In this document: in pieces, positions 1 through 9,013 of the stretch
How positions within the stretch are numbered: the first letter of the stretch is position 1
Layout of the letters: each line of letters opens with the position of its first letter
NCBI RefSeq assembly: GCF_030646115.1
Contig: NZ_JAUSMX010000018.1
Coordinates: 372,001 to 436,000, forward strand
Reading direction: 5' to 3'
Length of the DNA: 64,000 bases
From: Fluviicoccus sp.
GTDB taxonomy: Bacteria > Pseudomonadota > Gammaproteobacteria > Pseudomonadales > Moraxellaceae
The notes under the pieces: model-generated
The model's input: only the letters and a program-made list of their open reading frames with translations
Databases searched by the model: none
What the model was told of the DNA's origin: nothing
Made by a program: the position numbers and the translations under genes

Positions 1-1
1 G

Positions 2-187
2 GGTTACGAGATCATTGAATGGTGGTATGCAGCGGCGGACGGCGGCTCTGCAGGCGCAGAGTTTCTGGGTTCGCAAGGTGACATCTGGGATGCGCAGAAG
101 GACATGCTGGCGGATACGCTGGGGGCGCTGTTCGCCATCGGCTGGTATCTGGCGGCCACCCGCCGGGAACGACTGGGCGGGAAGTAG
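2..187 (+). CDS. DUF2238 (YjdF-like) inner-membrane protein, C-terminal end
   Basis: Only the last 61 codons lie in the window; the frame is open from base 2 and ends at TAG 185-187. The translated tail contains the run EIIEWWYAA, then FLGSQGDIWDAQKDM, a short hydrophobic segment (LGALFAIGWYLA) and a basic end. The FLGTQGD.WD.Q.DM pattern is typical of DUF2238/YjdF-family inner-membrane proteins, whose biochemical role is unknown. It converges on ffh, with a hairpin between the two genes. The family assignment rests on the conserved tail alone. Confidence 0.7.
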   Translation, partial: GYEIIEWWYAAADGGSAGAEFLGSQGDIWDAQKDMLADTLGALFAIGWYLAATRRERLGGK

Positions 188-197
188 CCGTCGAACC

Positions 198-226
198 GGG
201 AGCAGCCGGCACGTCCGGCCGCTCCC
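198..226. terminator. Hairpin between convergent genes
   Basis: Bases 198-209 pair with 215-226 (stem GGGAGC.GCCGG with one mismatch, 5-base loop). It sits between the DUF2238 stop and the ffh stop, so it could end both transcripts. No U-tract follows on either side, so it is not a canonical intrinsic terminator. Confidence 0.4.
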
Positions 227-235
227 CCGTCAAGG

Positions 236-1687
236 TTACTTCTTCGGCTGCTTGCCCAGCAAGCCGGCCAGTTCATTGGGGTCCATGCCGGGCGGCAAGC
301 CGCCGCCCGCACCCGGCATGCCCTTGCCGCCGGCCTTGCCCTGAAGGCCGCGCAAGCCCTTGATCATCTTGCTGATACCGCTGGGGGTGGACAGTTTCTT
401 CATCATTTTTTCCATTTGCGCATGCTGCTTCAGCAAACGGTTGATGTCCTGGATCTGCACTCCCGCCCCGGCGGCAATACGACGCTTGCGCGAGCCGTTG
501 ATGACGTCGGGCTTGTTGCGCTCCAGCGGCGTCATCGACTGGATGATGGCTTCCATCTGCTTCATCATCTTCTCAGGCGCACCCTTGGCCATGGCATCCT
601 GCACCGCGGCGCTGTTCATGCCCGGCAGCTTGTCCATGAAGCCCATCATGCCGCCCATGGCCTTCATCTGCTGGAACTGCGTCAACAAGTCTTCCAGGCT
701 GAAGCCGCCGCCCCGACTCAGCTTCTTGGCCATTTTCTCGGCCTTTTCCTTGTCGATCTTGCGCTCGACTTCTTCCACCAGCGACAACACGTCGCCCATG
801 CCCAGGATTCGCTGCGCAACACGCTCGGGATGGAAGGGTTCCAGGGCATCGGTCTTCTCGCCCATGCCCAGGAATTTGATCGGCTTGCCGGTCAGGGCGC
901 GCACCGACAAGGCGGCGCCGCCACGGGCATCACCGTCGGTTTTGGTGAGAATGACGCCGGTCAGCGGCAAGGCTTCATTGAAGGCCTTGGCGGTATTGGC
1001 AGCATCCTGGCCGGTCATGGCGTCCACCACGAACAGGGTTTCCACAGGATTGATGGCGGCGTGCAGGCGCTGGATCTCGCCCATCATGCTTTCGTCAATG
1101 TGCAGACGGCCGGCGGTATCGACAATCAGCACGTCAAAGAATTTGACCTTGGCTTCGGCAATGGCGCGGCGGGCGATATCCACCGGGTCCTGGCTGAGGT
1201 CGGACGGAAAGAAGGTGGCGCCGACTTCCCCGGCCACCGTTTCCAGCTGGCGGATGGCCGCCGGACGGTAGATGTCGCAGGACACCACCATCACCTTCTT
1301 CTTCTGGCGTTCCTGCAGGAACCTGGCCAGCTTGGCGACGGTGGTGGTCTTGCCCGCACCCTGCAAACCGGCCATCAGCACCACGGCGGGCGGGGCGGCG
1401 TGCAGGTTGAGGGTTTCATTGGCGTCGCCCATCGTCTTGACCAACTCGTCAAACACAATCTTGACGAAGGCCTGGCCGGGGGACAGCGACTGCATGACCT
1501 CGGCGCCCAGCGCCTGGGTGCGGATGCGCTCAATGAAGTCACGCACCACCGACAGCGCCACGTCGGCTTCCAGCAGCGCCATGCGCACTTCGCGCAGGGT
1601 TTCCTTGATGTTGTCTTCGGTGAGGGTGCCCGAGCCGCTGATATTGCGCAGGCTCTGGGTCAGGCGTTCGGTCAGATTATCAAACAT
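236..1687 (-). CDS. ffh: Signal recognition particle protein Ffh
   Basis: This is the SRP GTPase that binds 4.5S RNA and signal sequences and delivers ribosomes to FtsY at the membrane. The 483-residue protein shows an N domain helical bundle (1-90), P-loop GLQGAGKT at about 107-114, the DTAGR motif near 190, TKTDGDARGG near 250, and a methionine-rich M domain from about 300 that includes the repeated MKAMGGMMGFMDK-type segment. The C-terminal tail is Gly/Pro-rich. Length is slightly above the usual 450-460. It is transcribed divergently from ypjD, and ffh next to ypjD and a CorB-like gene is a conserved arrangement. Confidence 0.97.
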   Translation of the reverse strand: MFDNLTERLTQSLRNISGSGTLTEDNIKETLREVRMALLEADVALSVVRDFIERIRTQALGAEVMQSLSPGQAFVKIVFDELVKTMGDANETLNLHAAPPAVVLMAGLQGAGKTTTVAKLARFLQERQKKKVMVVSCDIYRPAAIRQLETVAGEVGATFFPSDLSQDPVDIARRAIAEAKVKFFDVLIVDTAGRLHIDESMMGEIQRLHAAINPVETLFVVDAMTGQDAANTAKAFNEALPLTGVILTKTDGDARGGAALSVRALTGKPIKFLGMGEKTDALEPFHPERVAQRILGMGDVLSLVEEVERKIDKEKAEKMAKKLSRGGGFSLEDLLTQFQQMKAMGGMMGFMDKLPGMNSAAVQDAMAKGAPEKMMKQMEAIIQSMTPLERNKPDVINGSRKRRIAAGAGVQIQDINRLLKQHAQMEKMMKKLSTPSGISKMIKGLRGLQGKAGGKGMPGAGGGLPPGMDPNELAGLLGKQPKK

Positions 1688-1791
1688 GGTTATGCGTCGC
1701 TTGGTCGTCAGGCGGAAAATGGCCTAAAGGATAGGAAAAAGAACCTGCCTATGCTATAGCCGGCGCTTGGTTTTGTCTTGAAAAATCCGGC

Positions 1792-1797
1792 TATAAT
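1792..1797 (+). promoter_or_regulatory. Consensus -10 (TATAAT) upstream of ypjD
   Basis: A perfect TATAAT lies about 30 bases before the chosen ypjD start at 1829. The best -35 candidate, TTGGTT at 1767-1772, would need a 19-base spacer, so the -35 is weak. The expected transcript start near 1804 rules out the longer reading frame that opens at TTG 1778. Confidence 0.45.
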
Positions 1798-1828
1798 CAT
1801 ACTTTTCCCGTCAGGCGGTATTGTTGAC

Positions 1829-2644
1829 ATGTCTCCCGTGCTTGCCGGTGCGCTGGCTTTCGTCTGCTATTCAAGCGCCTGCCTCCTGCTGCTGCACTTC
1901 CTGGTGCGCAAGCAACCCCTGCCGCGCCCGCTGATCCTGGGGCTGGGCGTGCTGGCCCTGCCCTTGCACGGTCTGGTCGTTACCGGCCAGATTTTCCAGG
2001 GACAGGGTCTCGATCTGGAACTTTTCCACATCATTTCACTGGTGGGCTGGGTGATGGCCGCCATGCACATCCTGTTCTGCAGTTACCGGCCGCTGCTGGT
2101 GATGACGCTGTTCGCCTTCCCGGCGGCGGCGCTCAGCCTGTTATTGTCACTGCTGTTCCAGGTGCCGGATTACCAACCTTTAAGCCATTTGGCGCCGGGT
2201 ATGGAAATGCATATCCTGTTGTCCATTCTCGCCTACAGCATCCTGTTCATGGCGGCCCTGCATGCCCTGCTGTTGTCGGTGCAGAATCGCGGCCTGAAAC
2301 ACAAGTCCGGCCCGCAGGCACGCCTCTGGCTCAAGGCCCTTCCGCCGTTGCAGACCATGGAGGCGACGCTGTTCGACATTATCGGCCTCGGTTTCGCGCT
2401 GCTGACACTGGCCATCCTCAGCGGCTTCCTGTCGCTGGACAACATGTTTGCGCAACACGTGGCGCACAAGACCATTTTCAGCCTGATTGCCTGGGGTGTG
2501 TTTGCCACACTGCTGACGGGTCACCGCCTGCGCGGCTGGCGCGGCCAGACCGCCATCCGTTTCACGCTCAGCGGCTTTGCGTTGCTGCTGGTCGGCTTTT
2601 ACGGCACCAAACTGGTGCTGGAGCTGATTCTGCAAAAAGTGTAA
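1829..2644 (+). CDS. ypjD: YpjD/CcsA-like cytochrome c assembly membrane protein
   Basis: A 271-residue polytopic membrane protein with about eight hydrophobic helices, related to the CcsA/CcmC heme-handling family. The sequence LFHIISLVGWVMAAMHILF and the conserved segment PGMEMHILLSILAYSILFM match the YpjD pattern, including the histidines that in the wider family ligate or pass heme. The later LFDIIGLGFALLTLAILSG is also typical. The start is set at ATG 1829 (MSPVLAGAL) because the family begins directly with the first helix and a -10 lies just upstream. The precise role of YpjD in gammaproteobacteria is not settled. Confidence 0.85.
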   Translation: MSPVLAGALAFVCYSSACLLLLHFLVRKQPLPRPLILGLGVLALPLHGLVVTGQIFQGQGLDLELFHIISLVGWVMAAMHILFCSYRPLLVMTLFAFPAAALSLLLSLLFQVPDYQPLSHLAPGMEMHILLSILAYSILFMAALHALLLSVQNRGLKHKSGPQARLWLKALPPLQTMEATLFDIIGLGFALLTLAILSGFLSLDNMFAQHVAHKTIFSLIAWGVFATLLTGHRLRGWRGQTAIRFTLSGFALLLVGFYGTKLVLELILQKV

Positions 2645-2725
2645 ACAATTCCGAGCCAACATCGCTTGACGAAGCCCCTGCGGCACCGTCTGATGGACTC
2701 ACGTTAACTGCCCCGGTCATTAGCC

Positions 2726-3997
2726 TTGGACGATGCCAATTTAGGCCTGCTTTTCAGCTTGCTCGTCATATTCATTCTTTGCTCCGCTTTTTTTTCGGCA
2801 TCCGAAACCGGCGTCATGACGGCCAACCGTTACCGGCTGAAGCACCGGGCAAAGCTGGGCGATCACAGCGCCCAGCGCATTTTGCATCTGCTGAGCCAGC
2901 CGGACCGCTTGATTGGCGTAATCCTGGTCGGCAACAACACCGTCAACACCCTCGCCGCCACGGTCGCCACGCTGATCGGGCAGGAAATTGCCCGACGCTA
3001 CGGCATTTCAAACGACACCAGCGTCGGGGTGGCCGCCGGAGTACTGACCTTCATCCTGCTGGTGTTTGGCGAGGTCGGCCCCAAAACCTTTGCCGCCAAG
3101 CACCCGGAACGGGTAGCCGGCATCGCCTCTTTCATTCTGCCCGGTCTGCTGAAAGTCCTCTACCCGGCCGTATGGCTGCTGACGCTGGTGACCAACCTGT
3201 TGTTCCGCCTGAACCGGATTGGCAACGACAAGAAGGACAAGCTGACCCGTGACGAACTGCACACCATCCTGCAGGATGTGTTCCTGCCCAACAAGCACCG
3301 CAGCATGCTGCTGGGCATCCTGGAACTGGACAACATTACCGTCAATGACATCATGATTCCGCGCCAGGAAGTCACGGGCCTCAACATGGAGGACGATATT
3401 GAGGACATCCTGAATCTGTTGCGCACCACGCACCATACACGCCTGCCGGTGTTCCGCGGCGAACTGAACCAGACAATCGGCATTCTGCACACCCGTAACG
3501 CCACCCGCTTCCTGGGTCAGGAAAACGTCAGCAAAGCCGACATCATGCAGTATGTGCGCGACCCCTATTACGTCCCGGAGAGCACGCCCTTGCAGGCGCA
3601 ATTGCTGCAATTCCAGAAACAGAAACGGCGGCTGGGGCTGGTGGTGGACGAATACGGCGACATTCAGGGCATTGTGACGCTGGAGGACATTCTGGAAGAG
3701 ATCGTCGGCGAATTCACGACCAACGTCGCCGATCAGCATCAGGACATAACACCCCATGCCGATGGTTTCTATGTCATTGACGGCAGCCTCAGCCTGCGCG
3801 ACATCAACCGTTCATTGCACTGGCAACTGCCGACGGATGGAGCCAAGACCCTGAGCGGGCTGATCCTGGAGCGTCTGGAAACGATCCCTGACGCGGCGCT
3901 GGGCTTGCGACTGGAGGATTATCTGATTGAGGTGATGCAGATACGGGACAACATGATCAAGTCAGCGCGCATCAAGCGCCTGGAAGTTTCCCCCTGA
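2726..3997 (+). CDS. CorB-like CNNM/CBS-domain transporter (YfjD family)
   Basis: A 423-residue inner-membrane protein of the CNNM/CorB family, associated with Mg2+ or Co2+ transport or resistance. It has an N-terminal CNNM domain (about 1-190, with FSASETG near residue 24, GNNTVN and FGEVGPKTFAAKHPE), two CBS domains (about 205-265 and 270-335, the second with VVDEYGDIQGIVTLEDILEEIVG) and a C-terminal CorC/HlyC domain (345-420). The only plausible start is TTG 2726: an in-frame stop lies at 2705-2707 and the next Met is beyond the first helix. No clear ribosome-binding site is visible. It may share a transcript with ypjD. Confidence 0.92.
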   Translation: MDDANLGLLFSLLVIFILCSAFFSASETGVMTANRYRLKHRAKLGDHSAQRILHLLSQPDRLIGVILVGNNTVNTLAATVATLIGQEIARRYGISNDTSVGVAAGVLTFILLVFGEVGPKTFAAKHPERVAGIASFILPGLLKVLYPAVWLLTLVTNLLFRLNRIGNDKKDKLTRDELHTILQDVFLPNKHRSMLLGILELDNITVNDIMIPRQEVTGLNMEDDIEDILNLLRTTHHTRLPVFRGELNQTIGILHTRNATRFLGQENVSKADIMQYVRDPYYVPESTPLQAQLLQFQKQKRRLGLVVDEYGDIQGIVTLEDILEEIVGEFTTNVADQHQDITPHADGFYVIDGSLSLRDINRSLHWQLPTDGAKTLSGLILERLETIPDAALGLRLEDYLIEVMQIRDNMIKSARIKRLEVSP

Positions 3998-4048
3998 CAA
4001 CGGGGGACTGTACCTCCCCTTCCCGGGCGGGCGGGGAGGCATCCCGCC

Positions 4049-4984
4049 TTAAAGCACCTTCCCCACAAAACCGCCGATGGCCGCGAACGCCTCTTCACCG
4101 GACGCGCACAGCGTCGGGAAACTGAGGAAGCCGTGGATATCCGGGTAATGCTCATGCTGAACCTTTACCCCGGCCGCCTGCAGGCGCTGGGCATAGGCGA
4201 AGCCGTCATCACGCAGCACATCAAACTCGGCGGTAATGATCAGGCACGGCGGCAGGCCGGTCAGGTCATGGGCCAGCAACGGCGAGAAGTCCGGATGACG
4301 CTTGTCTTCCTCGGTGCGGGCGTAGCAGTCGTAGAAGAATGCCATTAGGCGTTTGCTGAGGATCGGCGCATGACGGTTTTCGTCGGTGCTGAGTGAACGG
4401 AAGTCACCGTCCGTGGCGGGATAAATCAGCACCTGCGCCTTGAGGGCATTGGGGTGCTTGCGCGCCAGCACAGCGGAGAGATTGCCGCCGGCGCTGTCGC
4501 CCATCACCATCACCCGCAGCGGATCGGCCCCCAGACTGACAGCATCGCGACGCAGCCAGGCCAGTACGGCCTCGCCCTGTTCCACCGGCACCGGAAACTT
4601 CACCCACGGCGCCAGATGGTAATCCACCGAAACCACCAGCGCCCCGCTCATGGTCGCCAGACGGCGGCACATCACGTCATGCGTTTCCAGATTGCCGATG
4701 ACCCAGCCGCCGGCATGGAAGAACAGGATCACCGGCAGATTGTCGGCCTGCGACGGGTAGTAAAGGCGAACATCCACCGGCCCGTGCGGGGTGTCCACCT
4801 GCTGCTGGCGGATTTTCGGCAACGGCAACGCCTTACCGAGCACGGCGCGCTCAATCAGGGGATGAATACCGGCCTTTTGCACGGCTTTCAGCAGGAAATC
4901 CGGGGCCTTGGGCAGGAAATCCATGGGCTGGGAAACGATGCCGAGCAGGCGGGTGCGGAGGGGAAGCGCGTTAAATCTTGACAT
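4049..4984 (-). CDS. Alpha/beta hydrolase, hormone-sensitive-lipase (family IV) type
   Basis: A 311-residue cytoplasmic esterase of the HSL family, which hydrolyses short to medium acyl esters. The oxyanion-hole motif is HAGGW near residue 90 (the usual HGGG/HGGGW with Ala at the second position). The nucleophile motif is GDSAGG near 160, the acid is in EFDVLRDDG, and the histidine is in DIHGF near the end. It is the last gene of a nudL / gamma-carbonic anhydrase / hydrolase run and overlaps the carbonic-anhydrase stop by 14 bases, suggesting co-translation. A second HSL-type enzyme is encoded at 11072-11998. Confidence 0.9.
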   Translation of the reverse strand: MSRFNALPLRTRLLGIVSQPMDFLPKAPDFLLKAVQKAGIHPLIERAVLGKALPLPKIRQQQVDTPHGPVDVRLYYPSQADNLPVILFFHAGGWVIGNLETHDVMCRRLATMSGALVVSVDYHLAPWVKFPVPVEQGEAVLAWLRRDAVSLGADPLRVMVMGDSAGGNLSAVLARKHPNALKAQVLIYPATDGDFRSLSTDENRHAPILSKRLMAFFYDCYARTEEDKRHPDFSPLLAHDLTGLPPCLIITAEFDVLRDDGFAYAQRLQAAGVKVQHEHYPDIHGFLSFPTLCASGEEAFAAIGGFVGKVL

Positions 4985-5498
4985 GAGGTTTCAACTGTTG
5001 CTGGTAGCGTTTGAAGTTTTCGACATAATGCAGCGCGCTGAAGCGCAGCATCGCCGCCTGATTTTCGGAGATTTCCTTGACCACCTTGCCGGGTGATCCC
5101 ATCACCAATGAATTATCGGGGATTTCCTTGCCCTCGGGAATCAGGGCGTTGGCGCCGATGATGCAATTCCGGCCTATCCTGGCGCGGTTGAGGATGACGG
5201 CATTGATGCCGATCAAGGTATTGTCGCCAATGGTGCAGCCATGCAGCATGGCCTTGTGGCCGACGGTGACATGGTTGCCGACAATCAGCGGCACCCCGGC
5301 GTCGGTATGCAACACGGCGCCGTCCTGGATATTGGAGTTTTCGCCGATGACAATGATGTCGTTGTCGGCGCGGATGACGACGTTGAACCAGATGCTGGCG
5401 TTGTGCTCCAGCACCACGGAACCCACCAGGGTGGCATTGTCGGCAATCCAGTAGTCGCCATTGGTAATCAGGCGTCGGTCTTCAAGGTCATAAATCAT
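4971..5498 (-). CDS. Gamma-class carbonic anhydrase-like protein (YrdA/PaaY type)
   Basis: A 175-residue left-handed beta-helix protein built from hexapeptide repeats (for example [39 protein letters not shown]). The three metal-ligand histidines of the gamma-carbonic anhydrase fold are visible in VLHTD and in VGHKAMLHG. The family forms trimers with a metal at the subunit interface; many members have weak or unproven carbonic anhydrase activity, and some are thioesterases. It is preceded 18 bases upstream by nudL and overlaps the downstream esterase. Confidence 0.92.
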   Translation of the reverse strand: MIYDLEDRRLITNGDYWIADNATLVGSVVLEHNASIWFNVVIRADNDIIVIGENSNIQDGAVLHTDAGVPLIVGNHVTVGHKAMLHGCTIGDNTLIGINAVILNRARIGRNCIIGANALIPEGKEIPDNSLVMGSPGKVVKEISENQAAMLRFSALHYVENFKRYQQQLKPHVKI

Positions 5499-5516
5499 GG
5501 CGTTTTCTCGACGGGA

Positions 5517-6095
5517 TTATTTTTTCAGCGGATTCGGCCAGCGCCAGTCAATTTCGGCGTCATAGACGCGACGCAGCAACTCCACGATCATGAAGCCGGT
5601 GAGGCCCCAGATGACATAACCTTCGTAATTGAAGCTGGGCACCGCCACATTCATGCCCATGAACTTGATCTTATGGTCATACGATGGCGGGCGTTGCAGG
5701 AAGAAATCCAGCGGTACGGTGAAAATACTGTCGATTTCATCGGGGTTGCCGGTCAATTCGGGCAGGGTTTCCAGCAGGCCGACGATGGGCTTGACCTTCA
5801 GGCCGACCCGCGAGGTAAACACCCCCAGTTCGCCGATGATCTTTACATCCCGGGGCAGCAGGCCGACTTCCTCGTGGGCTTCGCGCAAGGCCGTCGCCAC
5901 CACCGACAAATCGGCGGCGTCACACTTGCCGCCGGGAAAGGCGACCTCTCCGGCATGGCTGTTCATGTGCCCGGCGCGCTGGGTCAGGATCACGCGCGGA
6001 ATCGGTTCCCGGGTCAGGGCAATCAGGACGGCCGCATCCACCGGGGAGGCCGGAGGCTTGTATCGGGACAGGCGCTCGCAAAGCTGCTGCAACAT
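5517..6095 (-). CDS. NUDIX hydrolase, CoA pyrophosphatase (NudL-like)
   Basis: A 192-residue NUDIX protein. The Nudix box lies at about residues 55-77 and includes FPGGKCD and REAHEEVGL. Just before it, LTQRAGHMNSHAGEVAFPGG matches the signature of CoA-diphosphatases (LL.R...l..H.GqiaFPGG). These enzymes split CoA into 3',5'-ADP and 4'-phosphopantetheine and may limit CoA pools. It is first in a three-gene minus-strand run with the gamma-carbonic anhydrase and an esterase and is divergent from the NUDIX gene at 6220. Confidence 0.88.
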   Translation of the reverse strand: MLQQLCERLSRYKPPASPVDAAVLIALTREPIPRVILTQRAGHMNSHAGEVAFPGGKCDAADLSVVATALREAHEEVGLLPRDVKIIGELGVFTSRVGLKVKPIVGLLETLPELTGNPDEIDSIFTVPLDFFLQRPPSYDHKIKFMGMNVAVPSFNYEGYVIWGLTGFMIVELLRRVYDAEIDWRWPNPLKK

Positions 6096-6184
6096 GGGAC
6101 GGACGTTCAGAAAGGTTCACAGCATATTAAGTGTCTAGCCGCCGTTCGACAACAGCCTTTATACTCGCCCGTTATCATTTATCA

Positions 6185-6205
6185 CGCCTCCCCTGCCCGG
6201 AGGCG
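6185..6205 (+). promoter_or_regulatory. Leader hairpin before the NUDIX gene start
   Basis: Perfect 7-base stem CGCCTCC/GGAGGCG (6185-6191 with 6199-6205) and 7-base loop. It ends four bases before the strong Shine-Dalgarno GGGAGAGG (6209-6216) of the next gene. It could stabilise the 5' end or influence initiation; no function is proven. Confidence 0.35.
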
Positions 6206-6219
6206 GCCGGGAGAGGTTC

Positions 6220-6762
6220 ATGAAGTTTTGCAGCGCCTGCGGGCATGCGGTGGTCCAGAAGGTCCCGGCGGGTGACAACCGCCTGCGCTTTGTCTGCGCG
6301 AGTTGCGAAACCATTCACTACGAAAACCCGAAGATCATCTGCGGTTGCCTGCCGACCTGGCAGGACAAGGTGCTGCTGTGCAAGCGCGGCATTGAACCGC
6401 GCTACGGCCTGTGGACCCTGCCCGCCGGGTTCATGGAAAACGGGGAAACCACGCAGGAAGGCGCGGCCCGCGAAACCTGGGAGGAAGCCGCAGCCAAGGT
6501 CGAGATTGGTGAACTTTACTGCATCTTCAATATTCCGCAGATCAGCCAGGTGTATGTGATGTACCGGGGTGAGATTGTCGACGGCAATTTCGGTGTGGGC
6601 GAGGAAAGCATTGAGGCGGGCCTGTTTGCCGAGGAAGCGATTCCCTGGGACGAACTGGCCTTCGCCAGCATCAAGCGCACGCTGCGTTATTATTTTTCCG
6701 ACCGCAAGCTGGGGAAATTTCCGGTGCGGGTGGAGGATTTGATTCACGGCAGCCGGGATTAA
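6220..6762 (+). CDS. Zinc-ribbon NUDIX hydrolase
   Basis: A 180-residue protein with an N-terminal zinc ribbon (CSACG at residues 4-8 and CASCE near 29-33) followed by a Nudix domain. The box includes AGFMENGET and RETWEEAAAKV. This layout is shared with a group related to NudC and often described as ADP-ribose or FAD pyrophosphatases; the actual substrate cannot be told from sequence. A strong ribosome-binding site precedes ATG 6220. DUF3817 follows 43 bases downstream on the same strand. Confidence 0.87.
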   Translation: MKFCSACGHAVVQKVPAGDNRLRFVCASCETIHYENPKIICGCLPTWQDKVLLCKRGIEPRYGLWTLPAGFMENGETTQEGAARETWEEAAAKVEIGELYCIFNIPQISQVYVMYRGEIVDGNFGVGEESIEAGLFAEEAIPWDELAFASIKRTLRYYFSDRKLGKFPVRVEDLIHGSRD

Positions 6763-6805
6763 CCAGGCTCCTTGGCCCGTTTTTTTACCTATTGAGAGTC
6801 CGCCC

Positions 6806-7096
6806 ATGCTCAAGAGTTTCCGTATCCTCAGCCTGATTGAAGGCCTGTCGCTGCTGGTGCTGCTGTTTATCGCCATGCCCGCCAAATATCACTTCGGCAT
6901 CAGCGGCGTGGTGCCGGTGGCCGGACTGACGCACGGCTGCCTTTGGCTGGCGTATCTGGTGATGTCGCTGACGGTCAGTCACCAGCGGCAGTGGTCGGTG
7001 GGGTTCTGGCTGATGACGCTGGCAGCGTCGGTGCTGCCGTTTGCGTGTTTTGTGCTGGAAAGGAAGCTGAAACGGATGGAGACTGTGGCGGCCTGA
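6806..7096 (+). CDS. DUF3817 small membrane protein
   Basis: A 96-residue protein with three hydrophobic segments (about 5-25, 32-55 and 64-85) and a basic tail. The start FRILSLIEGLSLLVLLFIAMP followed by a central GLTHGCLW..Y matches DUF3817, a family of small integral membrane proteins of unknown function also found fused to transporters. The stop codon lies in the loop of a 6-base hairpin (7087-7102) ahead of the convergent hemolysin III gene. Confidence 0.85.
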   Translation: MLKSFRILSLIEGLSLLVLLFIAMPAKYHFGISGVVPVAGLTHGCLWLAYLVMSLTVSHQRQWSVGFWLMTLAASVLPFACFVLERKLKRMETVAA

Positions 7097-7118
7097 GCCG
7101 CCCGCCAGGGGTTGTGCC

Positions 7119-7760
7119 TCAGCCGGCATACCCCAGCACCGCAAAGAAGTGACAGGTCGTCCCCGCCATGACAAAGCCGTGCCAGATGGCATGGCTGTGC
7201 TTCAACCGGTGGTCCAGCACGTAGAAAATCACCCCCAGCGTATAGGCCAGCCCGCCGCCCGCCAGCCACAACAAACCGTTCACCGGCATCTTCGCCATCA
7301 ACGGCCCCGCCGCAAACACAATCAGCCAGCCCATGCCCAGATACAGGCCGGTTGAGACCATCGGATTCTTCAGCTTCTCGAACAGCTTCAGCACCACGCC
7401 AATGGTCGCCAGCGCCCAGATTACACCGAACAGGGTCCAGCCTGTGGCTCCGTTGAGGATGCCCAGCGTAAACGGCGTATAGGTGCCGGCAATCAGCAGG
7501 TAGATCGCGGCATGGTCCAGCTTTTTGAACAGCTGCTTTTTATCGCCGTGCGGCAGCGCGTGATAGAAGGTGGAGGTGAAATACATCAGGATCATGGTCG
7601 CGGCAAAGATACTGGCGCCAACGATATTGGCGGTGGTGCCCATGCGCGCGGCGGCAATGATCAGGATCGGCGTCGCCGCAATGGCGGACAGCAGGCCGAC
7701 GCCGTGGCTCAGGGTATTGCCCAGTTCCTCAATACGCCTGAAGAGGGAAAGCGAGGTCAT
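7119..7760 (-). CDS. Hemolysin III / PAQR-family membrane protein
   Basis: A 213-residue, seven-helix protein of the HlyIII/PAQR superfamily (YqfA-like). The three diagnostic motifs are present: STFYHALPH near residue 63, the DHAAIYLLIAGTYTPF stretch near 85, and the C-terminal HAIWHGFVMAGTTCHF. The conserved His and Asp residues probably bind zinc in a hydrolase-like site. Haemolytic activity is a historical name and should not be assumed. The gene stands alone on the minus strand. Confidence 0.92.
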   Translation of the reverse strand: MTSLSLFRRIEELGNTLSHGVGLLSAIAATPILIIAAARMGTTANIVGASIFAATMILMYFTSTFYHALPHGDKKQLFKKLDHAAIYLLIAGTYTPFTLGILNGATGWTLFGVIWALATIGVVLKLFEKLKNPMVSTGLYLGMGWLIVFAAGPLMAKMPVNGLLWLAGGGLAYTLGVIFYVLDHRLKHSHAIWHGFVMAGTTCHFFAVLGYAG

Positions 7761-7830
7761 ATCCGAACTCCCGGAAAATTAGTGCACACATGTACATTAT
7801 GCGCCTGCCATCGGGAATTGCTATGGAAAT

Positions 7831-7878
7831 GACGACAAACGGATGATTATTTTTTAACCCACGCTTGGGCTACGGCAA
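7831..7878 (-). pseudogene. Remnant copy of the 3' end of the HSL esterase gene
   Basis: Read on the minus strand, this stretch encodes AVAQAWVKK and stop, then flanking sequence. It aligns with 11056-11103, the last codons (AVAQAWVNK stop) and 3' flank of the esterase gene at 11072, with about six differences in 48 positions. No further upstream homology is visible because the dctP coding end begins right after it. It is best explained as the tail of a duplicated gene whose body is gone. Confidence 0.7.
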
Positions 7879-7900
7879 CCACCCGCCTGACGGCATCCGT

Positions 7901-9013
7901 TTACTTGATCTGGTTCTTGTACATGAAGTTTTCCAGCGAGGTCTCGGACAGGTTGAACCAGCCCTGCGTCAGCTTGCGCCACGGCTTCCACGAGGCATAG
8001 ACCTTGCGGAACAACGGGTCCTTGATCGCCTCTTCCTCGAAATAGGCGAAGGTGGCCTTCTGCGCGGCTTGCATCACATCCTCCGGGTAGCGGTGCAGCA
8101 CGATGCGGTGCTGGTTCATCAGCCGCACCAGCGCCTGCGGGTTGCGCGCGTCGTACATGGCGAGCATGGTGGCGTTGGCCTCGACCGTAGCCACGGTGAA
8201 GGCAGCCTGCCAGGCCCTGGGCAGCTTGGCCCAGGCGGCATCATTGACATAGAAGCTGAGCTGCGGGCCCGCCTCCCACCATCCGGGAAAGTAATAATGC
8301 TTGGCGATCTTGTACAGGCCCAGCTTCTCGTCGTCGTAAGGGCCGACCCATTCACTGGCATCCAGTGCGCCGCGTTCCAGCGCCGGGTAGATGTCCGCCC
8401 CGGCCAGCGTTTGCGGCACCACGCCCAGCCGCGACATGATCTCACCGCCAATGCCGGGAATACGCATCTTCAGGCCCTTGAGATCAGCCAAGCCGTTGAT
8501 GGGCTTGCGGAACCAGCCGCCCATCTGCGCGCCGGTGTTGCCGCCCGCAAAGGGAATGATGTGGTAAGGACGGAAAATCTCGCTCATCAGCTCACGGCCG
8601 CCGCCTTGCGAATACCAGGCGTTCTGCTGGCGGGCAGTGAGACCGAAAGGCACCGCGCAGTCGAAGGCCAGCGCCTTGGTCTTGCCGACATAGTAGTAGC
8701 TGGCGGAATGGCCGCACTCGACGGTGCCGTTGCCGACGGCGTCCATCACCTGCAAGCCCGGCACCAGATCTCCGGCAGCAAAGACGCGGATCTGGAACTT
8801 GCCATCGGTCAGCTCGGCCACGCGCTTCGCCAGCACCTCGGCAGCACCGTAGATGGTGTCCAGGCTCTTGGGGTAGCTGGACACCAGCCGCCATTGCACG
8901 CTGGCCTGAGTCACCACGGCGGGCGCGGCCACCGCAGCGGGCGCAATGGAAGCGGCGCCCAGCGCGGCGAGATTCTTGACCAGATCACGGCGATGCATAT
9001 TGTTCTCACTCAT
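7901..9013 (-). CDS. TRAP transporter substrate-binding protein (DctP/TakP type)
   Basis: A 370-residue periplasmic solute receptor. The N-terminus has HRRDLVKNL followed by an alanine-rich hydrophobic stretch, a Tat-like signal rather than a plain Sec one. The mature start WRLVSSYPKSLDTIYGAAE and the segment DLVPGLQVMDAV match the TakP-like group, whose studied members bind 2-oxo monocarboxylates or lactate. Substrate here is inferred only at that level. The gene overlaps dctM by four bases (ATGA) and is last in the operon. Directly beyond its stop lies the duplicated esterase tail. Confidence 0.9.
   Translation of the reverse strand: MSENNMHRRDLVKNLAALGAASIAPAAVAAPAVVTQASVQWRLVSSYPKSLDTIYGAAEVLAKRVAELTDGKFQIRVFAAGDLVPGLQVMDAVGNGTVECGHSASYYYVGKTKALAFDCAVPFGLTARQQNAWYSQGGGRELMSEIFRPYHIIPFAGGNTGAQMGGWFRKPINGLADLKGLKMRIPGIGGEIMSRLGVVPQTLAGADIYPALERGALDASEWVGPYDDEKLGLYKIAKHYYFPGWWEAGPQLSFYVNDAAWAKLPRAWQAAFTVATVEANATMLAMYDARNPQALVRLMNQHRIVLHRYPEDVMQAAQKATFAYFEEEAIKDPLFRKVYASWKPWRKLTQGWFNLSETSLENFMYKNQIK

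Noticed and set aside
416-1759. 447-codon plus-strand frame opposite ffh
   Set aside because: Shadow of ffh, with His/Gln-rich composition and no motifs.
7087-7102. Hairpin GGCGGC-CTGA-GCCGCC around the DUF3817 stop as a terminator
   Set aside because: The stem is only six bases, includes the stop codon in its loop, and has no T-run; too weak to call.
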